Below, piece by piece: positions 57,799 to 64,000 of a stretch of DNA of 64,000 nt (position 1 is its first letter; each line of letters starts with the position of its first letter). A model generated the notes under the pieces. The model was not told where the DNA came from and did no database searches. It worked only from the letters and a program-made list of their open reading frames with translations. The position numbers and the translations under genes are program-made. Location: positions 62,001 through 126,000 of the forward strand of contig NZ_JAYGHP010000002.1 of assembly GCF_034932065.1 (NCBI RefSeq), written 5' to 3'. This DNA comes from Crocosphaera sp. UHCC 0190 (lineage in GTDB: Bacteria; Cyanobacteriota; Cyanobacteriia; Cyanobacteriales; Microcystaceae).

Positions 57799-57827
57799 AA
57801 CCCATAGGATAATTATACCTATGGGTT
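57799..57827. repeat. Dispersed palindrome family R2, copy 2
   Basis: Arms AACCCATAGG and CCTATGGGTT with loop ATAATTATA. It is in the gap between the DUF2330 and HerA-like genes and might serve as a terminator for the former. Confidence 0.75.
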
Positions 57828-57861
57828 ACTTCTTTTAGTAAATGTCCACGAGACAGCAATA

Positions 57862-59571
57862 ATGATAGAACATCCCCTCGGAGTAGTCATTCAAGGTTCC
57901 CTTTCTCAAGGTTTAGAAGTGCGGTTACATTCCGATGTTTCCGTCGAACAAATGCGGGTAGGCAAGTTTTTAGTCGTGCAAGGGGTGCGATCGCGGTTTT
58001 TCTGTCTGCTCACGGATGTTTCTTTAGGAACTGCAAACCCCCGAATTTTAGCGAACCCTCCCAGTTTTGAGGATACCTTCATGCGGGATGTTTTGGCCGG
58101 AAGTGGCACTTATGGAACCGTAGAACTCGCTCCTATGTTGATGTTTACCCCCATTGAAGGGGAACAAAAAAGAGGTTCTGAAACCAAAAAAGAACATAAT
58201 TCCCTCGCGTCTTTTGAAGCACAAACGAACGCTGATATCGAATTACTCCCAGTGAAAACAATTCCCGCTCATTTTAGCCAAGTTTATGAAGCTTTAGAAC
58301 GGGATTTTAGGGCGGTTTTTGGCTGGGAAGATGATCCCACCCGTCGCAATTTTGCCATTGGGAAACCCTTAGATACGGATGTGCCTATTTGTATTGATTT
58401 AGATCGGTTTGTTGAAAGAAGTAATGGAGTTTTTGGGAAGTCAGGAACAGGGAAATCTTTTTTAACCAGGTTGTTAATTTCTGGTATTATTCGTAAACAA
58501 GCAGCCGTTAATTTAATGTTTGATATGCACTCAGAATATGGCTGGGAAGCGATGAAAGAAGGCAAGGAAGTTTCGACGGTTAAAGGGTTACGTCAATTGT
58601 TTCCTGGACAGGTAGAAATTTATACCTTAGACTCTGAATCTACGAAACGTAGAGGGGTCAGAGATGCTCAAGAATTATACTTAAGTTACGATCAAATTGA
58701 AATAGAAGATATTCGCTTAGTTGGCTATGAATTAGGGATTTCTGAGGCAAGTTTAGATAATGCCAATATTCTCGAAGCTGAATATGGCAAATCCTGGATC
58801 GTTCAGCTATTAAATATGACCAATGAAGACATTAAACTATTTTGCCAAGAGAAACAAGGTCATGCCGGATCAATCATGTCCTTACAACGGAAGTTAATGC
58901 GCTTAGATAACTTGAAATATTTACGCACAGCTTGCCCCCATAATTATATTAATCAAGTAATAGAATCCCTCGATGCAGGTAAGCACGTCGTCATTGAATT
59001 TGGCTCCCAATCTAACCTGCTTTCTTATATGTTAGCAACGAATATGATTAGTCGTCGGATTCATGCTAATTATGTCAAAAGATCTGAAAAATTTCTACAG
59101 TCTAAAAATCCTGTTGATCGACCTCGACAATTAGTTATTACTATTGAAGAAGCTCACCGCTTTTTAGATTCTAAAATTGTGCATCAAACTATCTTTGGGA
59201 CTATCGCTAGAGAGATGCGAAAATACTTTGTTACCCTTTTAATTGTGGATCAAAGACCATCAGGAATTGACAATGAAGTGATGTCTCAAGTCGGAACCAG
59301 AATCACCTGTTTATTAAATGATGAAAAAGATATTGATGCCATTTTTACAGGGGTTTCTGGGGGGCAAAATTTACGGTCAGTTTTAGCAAAATTAGACTCT
59401 AAACAACAAGCTTTAATCTTAGGCCATGCGGTACCAATGCCAGTCGTCATTAAAACCCGTCCTTACGATCAACAATTCTATACAGAAATAGGCGAAACAG
59501 ACTGGTCAGAATTATCCGATGAAGCCGTATTTGCTGCTGCTAAAATAGGGAGAGCAGATCTAGGATTTTAG
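57862..59571 (+). CDS. HerA-like ATPase (DUF87)
   Basis: 569 residues. An N-terminal HAS-barrel-like beta domain (residues 1-90: HPLGVVIQGSLSQGLEVRL) precedes a RecA-type ATPase. Walker A is NGVFGKSGTGKSFLTRLL near residue 192, Walker B is LVITIEEAHRFLDSK near 430, and an arginine-finger region VDQRPSGIDNEVMSQVGTRI is near 475. HerA proteins are hexameric helicases or translocases that usually work with NurA nucleases in archaea, or with other partners in bacteria. No NurA-like gene is in this window. It follows the DUF2330 gene by 118 bases, with a palindrome between. Confidence 0.87.
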   Translation: MIEHPLGVVIQGSLSQGLEVRLHSDVSVEQMRVGKFLVVQGVRSRFFCLLTDVSLGTANPRILANPPSFEDTFMRDVLAGSGTYGTVELAPMLMFTPIEGEQKRGSETKKEHNSLASFEAQTNADIELLPVKTIPAHFSQVYEALERDFRAVFGWEDDPTRRNFAIGKPLDTDVPICIDLDRFVERSNGVFGKSGTGKSFLTRLLISGIIRKQAAVNLMFDMHSEYGWEAMKEGKEVSTVKGLRQLFPGQVEIYTLDSESTKRRGVRDAQELYLSYDQIEIEDIRLVGYELGISEASLDNANILEAEYGKSWIVQLLNMTNEDIKLFCQEKQGHAGSIMSLQRKLMRLDNLKYLRTACPHNYINQVIESLDAGKHVVIEFGSQSNLLSYMLATNMISRRIHANYVKRSEKFLQSKNPVDRPRQLVITIEEAHRFLDSKIVHQTIFGTIAREMRKYFVTLLIVDQRPSGIDNEVMSQVGTRITCLLNDEKDIDAIFTGVSGGQNLRSVLAKLDSKQQALILGHAVPMPVVIKTRPYDQQFYTEIGETDWSELSDEAVFAAAKIGRADLGF

Positions 59572-59626
59572 TCTTTATTTATCACAAAGTAGGGACAATT
59601 CATGAATTGTCCCTAGGAAAAACCAA

Positions 59627-59998
59627 TTAAAAATGAACAAACGGAACCCGATAAGTTGGACGTTGAACATCTCCTAAATTATCGTCATTTCGTTCCAAAG
59701 TGTTGTTAATTGCCTCAGTTTTGACCTCATAGGGGCTTTTCTCCAGTTCAAAGGCAGAAAGCTCCTCAGATGAGGGATATTCCCCCCCAACACCAGCTAA
59801 CCCTTCCATTTGAGTTCTAGACTCAGTCCCGTTTAAATCTTGAACCGTCCCCGTATGAATTTCTAACGGTTTCGGGTCAGTAATAACCTCTGTTTCGGCC
59901 AGAGAAGGGAAGACGGGAAACAAAGCTCCGATTCCCAAAATTATCCCTCCCATTAAAATTTGAGTAGATTGTGTTAATGTATTAAACATATTCATCAT
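59627..59998 (-). CDS. Hypothetical secreted protein
   Basis: 123 residues. A hydrophobic start (ILMGGIILGIGALFPVFPSLA) ending in a likely AXA-type cleavage site precedes an acidic, glycine-containing, apparently disordered tail (ETEVITDPKPLEIHTGTVQD) ending TYRVPFVHF. I recognise no family. It is single-copy in this window and converges with the HerA-like gene. Confidence 0.5.
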   Translation of the reverse strand: MMNMFNTLTQSTQILMGGIILGIGALFPVFPSLAETEVITDPKPLEIHTGTVQDLNGTESRTQMEGLAGVGGEYPSSEELSAFELEKSPYEVKTEAINNTLERNDDNLGDVQRPTYRVPFVHF

Positions 59999-60317
59999 TT
60001 TTACCTAACTTACGGTTGACCTCACTCCTCACAAGAACAATCAGCACACCACAATTTCCACACATCAAAATTGAGCCAAACTCTTCTGACTCCTTTTCAT
60101 TAATCAAGGAGCGAGAACAGTTAAGAATTTTCCCAATTTGCTATAATTAACTCTATTATCTCTAAGGCTGAAGAGTGACGGTATAAAGATAAACAAAAAT
60201 TTTGCTTAATCACTAATCATTTCTTAAGAAGAAGGGTGTCGATCTCAATTCGGTTGAAAATAGACCCCTACACCCTAACTTCTTGATTTTGGCCCTTACA
60301 AATCTCTAGATTAGTAA
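59999..60317. other. Intergenic region with a long imperfect stem
   Basis: 319 bases with no gene. AGGGTGT at 60233-60239 pairs with ACACCCT at 60270-60276, with outer AGAAG/CTTCT pairs and a bulge. It lies after the end of the gene at 60318 and may end its leftward transcript. Confidence 0.5.
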
Positions 60318-60638
60318 TCAACCAGCCGCTTCGGCCGGTTTCTGACTTGCTTTAATGTGTCTACGAGAAGAGGAACGAGTGCTTTCCATGGCTTCGAGAG
60401 GAGAAAACTCAATGTGGTTGAGTAGGGTTGTCACAAAAGCAAACAAGAGAAATGGTAAAGATAAGACTAAAACCAGTCCCACCACGGCCAAGGCATAAAT
60501 TTGACGAGTGCTACTCCACAACCCTAAAGCACTAGCCAAGGTTAAGAAAATGACAATTAACCATACAATAATTTGACCGTAGATATCACCGAAGGTAAGG
60601 GTGCAGACCATACGGTACTTTTGAGCTTCGTTGTCCAT
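60318..60638 (-). CDS. Small two-helix membrane protein
   Basis: 106 residues from the ATG at 60638 (MDNEAQKYRMVCTLTFGDIY); the longer frame to 60698 has a less likely start. Two helices cover about residues 22-42 and 50-72, and the basic, serine-rich tail ends SRRHIKASQKPAEAAG. It appears to be a conserved cyanobacterial membrane protein, but I cannot assign a function. Confidence 0.6.
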   Translation of the reverse strand: MDNEAQKYRMVCTLTFGDIYGQIIVWLIVIFLTLASALGLWSSTRQIYALAVVGLVLVLSLPFLLFAFVTTLLNHIEFSPLEAMESTRSSSRRHIKASQKPAEAAG

Positions 60639-60914
60639 TAGTGAAATTCCCAAAATCAGCTTCTTCTGATGTTCTACATTAATGATGATCATCAGCAATA
60701 GGTCGATATTTAAAGATTTTTTATCAAGTGTCGCAATATGACTTTACAATTAGACCCATTTATGTGATGAGTCGTTGATGAATTAAGGCCAAAAACCCGG
60801 AGCCTTTCCCTCAATTATGATCAAATTCAGGAGCTTTAGCCATAATCCTTAAAGGTCGTAATAGCCTAGAGGACAGAGTAATCATACAGTTTGATATAGG
60901 AGGTTGTTTCCCTT

Positions 60915-61535
60915 ATGGCAGGAGACTCAATTATCGAAAATCGGGATTATACCCTGATGATCGACAAAAGCAGCAGTATGGCTACCTCTGATGCTCCCGA
61001 TGGAAAAACCCGTTGGGAAATTGCCCAGGAGTCTACCCTGGCATTAGCCAAGAAGTGTGAAGAAATTGATCCTGATGGCATTACAGTTTATGTATTTTCG
61101 GGTCGTTTTAGGCGATATGACAACGTTACCTCCGACAAGGTGACAAAAATTTATGAAGAAAACGAACCCATGGGACAAACAGACTTAGTCTCTGTTCTTG
61201 AAGATGCCCTGGAGAACTATTTTGAACGTAAAGCCGCAGGAAAAGCCCAACCCAATGGAGAAACCTTCATTGTCATCACTGATGGCACCCCCACCGAACA
61301 GAAAGCCGTGATTCGCCTCATCATTGATGCGACTCAAAAAATTGACCGAGATGAAGAGTTAGCAATTTCTCTGATTCAAGTGGGTCATGATAAGAAAGCA
61401 ACGGCATTTCTTAAAGCCTTAGACGATCAACTCGAAGCCGCAGGTGCTAAGTTTGATATCGTTGATACCGTCACCGTTGATGATATGAAAGATATGTCTT
61501 TAACGGATGTGTTGCTTAATGCCATTATTGATTAG
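60915..61535 (+). CDS. von Willebrand factor type A domain protein
   Basis: 206 residues comprising one vWA domain. The metal-ion site DxSxS is DKSSSM near residue 18, the second site Thr lies in GQTDLVSVLEDAL near 100, and FIVITDGTPTEQKAVIRLI near 120 supplies the third loop. It resembles the TerY-type stand-alone vWA proteins that scaffold stress-response complexes. AGGAGG precedes the ATG by about 11 bases, a strong ribosome-binding site. No adjacent ter-like genes. Confidence 0.85.
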   Translation: MAGDSIIENRDYTLMIDKSSSMATSDAPDGKTRWEIAQESTLALAKKCEEIDPDGITVYVFSGRFRRYDNVTSDKVTKIYEENEPMGQTDLVSVLEDALENYFERKAAGKAQPNGETFIVITDGTPTEQKAVIRLIIDATQKIDRDEELAISLIQVGHDKKATAFLKALDDQLEAAGAKFDIVDTVTVDDMKDMSLTDVLLNAIID

Positions 61536-61571
61536 GCATTGTCTGGCCTTGCTTTTTCAGGGTCGAGGGTT

Positions 61572-61603
61572 TAGTAGGGGCAAACGGTCGTTCGCCCTTA
61601 CTA
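61572..61603. repeat. Dispersed palindrome family R1, copy 4
   Basis: TAGTAGGGGCAAACGG and TCGTTCGCCCTTACTA. It lies between the convergent vWA and recR genes and may act as a bidirectional terminator. Confidence 0.85.
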
Positions 61604-61608
61604 GATTG

Positions 61609-62202
61609 TTAGTCCAATTCTCGCCTTCCTTCTAAAGCCCGCGCTAGGGTAATTTCATCCGCATATTCGAGATCCCCACCCATGGGCAAACCGAAAGCAA
61701 TACGGGTGACTTTGGTGAAGGGTTTAAGCAGTTGGCCGAGATAAAGGGTTGTGGTTTCCCCTTCAACGGTGGGACTAATGGCTAAAATCACCTCTTTAAC
61801 ACCGTCTTGGGTGACTCTTCTAATTAGGGGTTGAATATATAATTGCTCTGGGCCAATGCCATCCATCGGTGACATGACTCCTCCTAAAACATGGTATTTG
61901 CCCCGATATTCTCTGGTTTTTTCTAACGCAATCACATCGCGGGAGTCGGCGACGACACAAACCGTTTGTGAATCTCGATTAGGGTTACGGCAGATTTCAC
62001 AAATAGGTTGTTCTGAAAAATGAAAACACACTTGACAGAGGCCTACTTGTTTTTTGGCTTCAATTAACGCTTTCGCTAGGGCTTGAACTTCAGCATCAGG
62101 CCGCTTTAGGATATGCAAAGCAAGTCTTTGGGCCGTTTTTGGCCCAACTCCTGGTAAGCGTTGCAGTTGTTCAATTAAACGGGCTAAGGGAGGAGTATAA
62201 AT
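61609..62202 (-). CDS. recR: Recombination mediator RecR with non-canonical start
   Basis: Counting from ATT at 62200-62202 the product is 197 residues, the normal RecR length. The helix-hairpin-helix start [20 protein letters not shown] is present in frame, then the zinc finger [16 protein letters not shown] near residue 60 and the Toprim domain with [14 protein letters not shown]. No ATG, GTG or TTG occurs at the expected start; GGAGA lies 8 bases before the ATT codon. A TTG at 62116-62118 would delete the DNA-binding hairpin. RecR loads RecA with RecF/RecO. Confidence 0.9.
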   Translation of the reverse strand: MYTPPLARLIEQLQRLPGVGPKTAQRLALHILKRPDAEVQALAKALIEAKKQVGLCQVCFHFSEQPICEICRNPNRDSQTVCVVADSRDVIALEKTREYRGKYHVLGGVMSPMDGIGPEQLYIQPLIRRVTQDGVKEVILAISPTVEGETTTLYLGQLLKPFTKVTRIAFGLPMGGDLEYADEITLARALEGRRELD

Positions 62203-62252
62203 AAGCTATTTCTCCAGATAAATTACTATAAAAAACAGTAGGGAACAACATC

Positions 62253-62270
62253 AAAACCCTAAAGGGTTTT
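62253..62270. terminator. Short hairpin before recR
   Basis: AAAACCC (62253-62259) pairs with GGGTTTT (62264-62270), with T-tracts. On the leftward strand it follows the end of the gene at 62339. Confidence 0.55.
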
Positions 62271-62338
62271 TATCTGGGACTGGTTTGAGTTTTGCGGGCC
62301 AAGTTATGGAACTCAAAGCCAGATCCTCGTGCTTTTTT

Positions 62339-63112
62339 TTAATTATTTTTTTCCACTTTCTGAATTTTAATCGGTTGTGTGGGTTTATTGTTTTTCATAG
62401 GGGGTTTTTTGTCTCCTTTCGGTGGTTGATTCCCATCGGCGATCGCTTTAACTGGTTTTTTGTATCTGGGAATTTTTTCTGTTGGGGGTTCTAAATCCAC
62501 ATCCCATCCCCAACAATTGCGGGAGGGAATAAACTTAAAATGAGCCTGAATAAACCAACGAGGGGGTAATTCCTCCCTAGACATTTTAGGGTTAAAACGA
62601 AAGGGTTTAGCCTCATCTTCTCGTCTCATCAAAACAGGGAGATGGGCCGCCTTAAATTTACCTTTGGGGTCATTGGCATTCTGATTTCGATAGACGGAAA
62701 TCACCGGGGTTCTCAATTGAGGGACAAATTGCCAGACCCCTCTAAATTTAAAGATCCCAGGTTCTTCTTCCCAGGGGTTTTCTGCTTCCCAAGCAGCCAC
62801 TTGAAAGTAAATTTGAGGATCTTGACGAGGAATAATGAGGCATTTCGGATAAACTCGCAGAAATAGGGTTTGATCTGGATGACTGGCGATTTGTTTGAGC
62901 CAGGCTTGATAGCGATAACCAGAAATAAATAACTTATAACGTTTTCCCCCTAGACGAATAAAGAAATTACCTTCCTCATCTTGTTCTGGTTGACCTTTGA
63001 GAGTACCGATCGCTTGAAATAGAACGGGACTTACTTCAGGTTCAGGGGTTGAGGAAGACTCAGCGTCAACGGGTTGGGAGATCTCAGGAATGAGTTCTTC
63101 AGGGGCAGACAT
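62339..63112 (-). CDS. Hypothetical conserved protein
   Basis: 257 residues from the ATG at 63112 (MSAPEELIPEISQPVDAESS). A proline/glutamate-rich start precedes a beta-rich domain with VLFQAIGTLKGQPEQDEEGN, GKRYKLFISGYRYQAWLKQI, PQIYFQVAAWEAENPWEEEP and WFIQAHFKFIPSRNCWGWDV. The C-terminus is rich in Lys/Pro and unstructured. There is no family name I can assign with confidence; it looks like a cyanobacterium-specific protein. It is upstream of recR on the same strand. Confidence 0.6.
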   Translation of the reverse strand: MSAPEELIPEISQPVDAESSSTPEPEVSPVLFQAIGTLKGQPEQDEEGNFFIRLGGKRYKLFISGYRYQAWLKQIASHPDQTLFLRVYPKCLIIPRQDPQIYFQVAAWEAENPWEEEPGIFKFRGVWQFVPQLRTPVISVYRNQNANDPKGKFKAAHLPVLMRREDEAKPFRFNPKMSREELPPRWFIQAHFKFIPSRNCWGWDVDLEPPTEKIPRYKKPVKAIADGNQPPKGDKKPPMKNNKPTQPIKIQKVEKNN

Positions 63113-63249
63113 TTTAGCGTTTCCCAATGGTTTTTTTGTCTTATTCTGTATAGCATACTTGCTTTGTTAATGATAAACCCCTAGAGGCAATTAGCCTAAG
63201 AGTTTTCATACCATATAATATTTAGGCGGTTGCGCCGAAGTGACCTCTG

Positions 63250-63275
63250 TAGGGGCGAACGGCCGTTCGCCCCTA
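63250..63275. repeat. Dispersed palindrome family R1, copy 5
   Basis: TAGGGGCGAACGG and CCGTTCGCCCCTA, a perfect palindrome of 26 bases and the cleanest copy of the family. It sits about 45 bases before gatA. Confidence 0.9.
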
Positions 63276-63320
63276 GGACTTCCGACTTCTCATCCCTTCA
63301 ATCATTGAAAAGAGTACACC

Positions 63321-64000
63321 ATGACATCTATCCGCGAACTCCATCAACAATTAGTCAAAAAAGAACGTTCTGCTGTCGAAATTACCACAGAAGCCTTAGA
63401 ACGCATCAAAAAAGTAGACCCCAAAGTCAAAAGCTTCTTACAGATTACTGCCGATTCTGCCCTAGAAATGGCCAAGCAAGTCGATAAAAAAATCGCGGCT
63501 AAAGAAGAAATTGGGCTATTAGCCGGAATTCCCATCGGTATTAAAGATAATATGTGTACCACAGGCATCACCACTACCTGCGGATCAAGAATATTAGAAA
63601 ATTTTGTCCCTCCTTATGAGTCTACCGTCACCCAGAAATTAAAAGACGCGGGAGCCGTCATGGTAGGCAAAACCAACTTAGATGAGTTTGCCATGGGGAG
63701 TTCCACCGAAAACTCCGGTTATCAAGTCACCGCCAACCCCTGGGACTTATCTAGGGTTCCTGGGGGTTCATCTGGGGGTTCTGCTGCTGCTGTAGCTGCC
63801 TCAGAATGCGTTGTCGCCCTTGGCTCAGATACAGGGGGATCAATTCGTCAACCAGCCGCTTTATGTGGCGTAGTGGGGCTAAAACCCACCTATGGGTTAG
63901 TGTCTCGCTTTGGTTTAGTGGCCTATGCTTCATCCTTAGACCAAATTGGCCCCTTTGCCCGTAATGTAGAAGATGCAGCCATTTTATTAGGGGCGATCGC
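63321..64000 (+). CDS. gatA: Asp-tRNA/Glu-tRNA amidotransferase subunit A (3' end outside window)
   Basis: The ATG at 63321 begins [20 protein letters not shown]. The amidase signature is visible as [14 protein letters not shown] near residue 70 (catalytic Lys), then [17 protein letters not shown] near 117, [15 protein letters not shown] near 145 and [20 protein letters not shown] near 167 with the nucleophilic Ser. It uses glutamine ammonia to amidate misacylated Glu-tRNA(Gln). The frame stays open to the window end. Confidence 0.96.
   Translation, partial: MTSIRELHQQLVKKERSAVEITTEALERIKKVDPKVKSFLQITADSALEMAKQVDKKIAAKEEIGLLAGIPIGIKDNMCTTGITTTCGSRILENFVPPYESTVTQKLKDAGAVMVGKTNLDEFAMGSSTENSGYQVTANPWDLSRVPGGSSGGSAAAVAASECVVALGSDTGGSIRQPAALCGVVGLKPTYGLVSRFGLVAYASSLDQIGPFARNVEDAAILLGAI

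Noticed and set aside
59627-59998. PEP-CTERM substrate of the nearby cyanoexosortase
   Set aside because: The C-terminus has no PEP motif, hydrophobic helix or basic end; the only hydrophobic segment is an N-terminal signal peptide.
61609-62118. RecR starting at TTG 62118
   Set aside because: This would remove the conserved helix-hairpin-helix segment that is present in frame upstream.
1-64000. tRNA or rRNA genes
   Set aside because: I looked in all intergenic gaps for T-arm and acceptor patterns and saw none that folds into a cloverleaf; a tRNAscan-SE run would settle this.

Overview
The window is a stretch of chromosome from a unicellular cyanobacterium. The evidence is psbE-psbF-psbL-psbJ with rubA and ycf48, ndhF1, gap2, a split rpoC (rpoC1 alone), BciB-type divinyl chlorophyllide reductase, ExoD, a cyanoexosortase, and roughly thirty copies of the HIP1 octamer GCGATCGC. 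The low-GC, Crocosphaera/Cyanothece/Rippkaea-like character and the detachment of rpoC1 from rpoB/rpoC2 (as in Synechocystis 6803) suggest the Chroococcales side of the phylum. The species cannot be fixed from the sequence alone.

Layout. 1-5.6 kb: the end of a TrkA-type ion-channel protein, a relic patch (orphan ribbon-helix-helix protein, DUF29 fragment), a large P-type ATPase and a small conserved protein. 5.9-11.2 kb: rpoC1, an HD-GYP response regulator, MnmD, and two small proteins. 11.2-12.6 kb: a complete IS200/IS605-type element with an intact TnpB and no TnpA. 12.7-20.5 kb: class V aminotransferase, bciB, an amino-acid ABC permease, gap2, murC and murB. 20.5-24.7 kb: DUF2996 protein, a b-type cytochrome, and a two-component locus eroded by three internal deletions. 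24.7-30.4 kb: two peroxiredoxins, a nucleoside phosphorylase-like protein, FutC-type ABC ATPase, a fatty-acid desaturase and an acyltransferase. 30.5-32.8 kb: rubA-ycf48-psbEFLJ. 33-40.4 kb: exoD, a second P-type ATPase and two SLC13/ArsB-type transporters, all leftward and preceded by a c-di-AMP (ydaO/yuaA-type) riboswitch. 40.4-48 kb: ndhF1, a five-PAS GGDEF-EAL protein and a GT9 glycosyltransferase. 48-64 kb: miaB, TPR protein, IMPase/CysQ family, gyrA, cyanoexosortase A with its partner, DUF2330, HerA-like ATPase, vWA protein, recR and the start of gatA.

How genes work together. rubA-ycf48-psbEFLJ is the conserved photosystem II assembly cluster; gap2, ndhF1 and bciB serve carbon fixation, cyclic electron flow and chlorophyll synthesis. 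The most interesting unit is the leftward riboswitch-exoD-ATPase-SLC13(RCK_C)-ArsB/NhaD cluster, which looks like an ion-homeostasis operon under c-di-AMP control. Other items to follow up are a recR gene with no ATG/GTG/TTG at its expected start, two families of dispersed palindromes, a Fur-box-like site in a geneless gap, and an 11-bp periodic Pho-box-like array.
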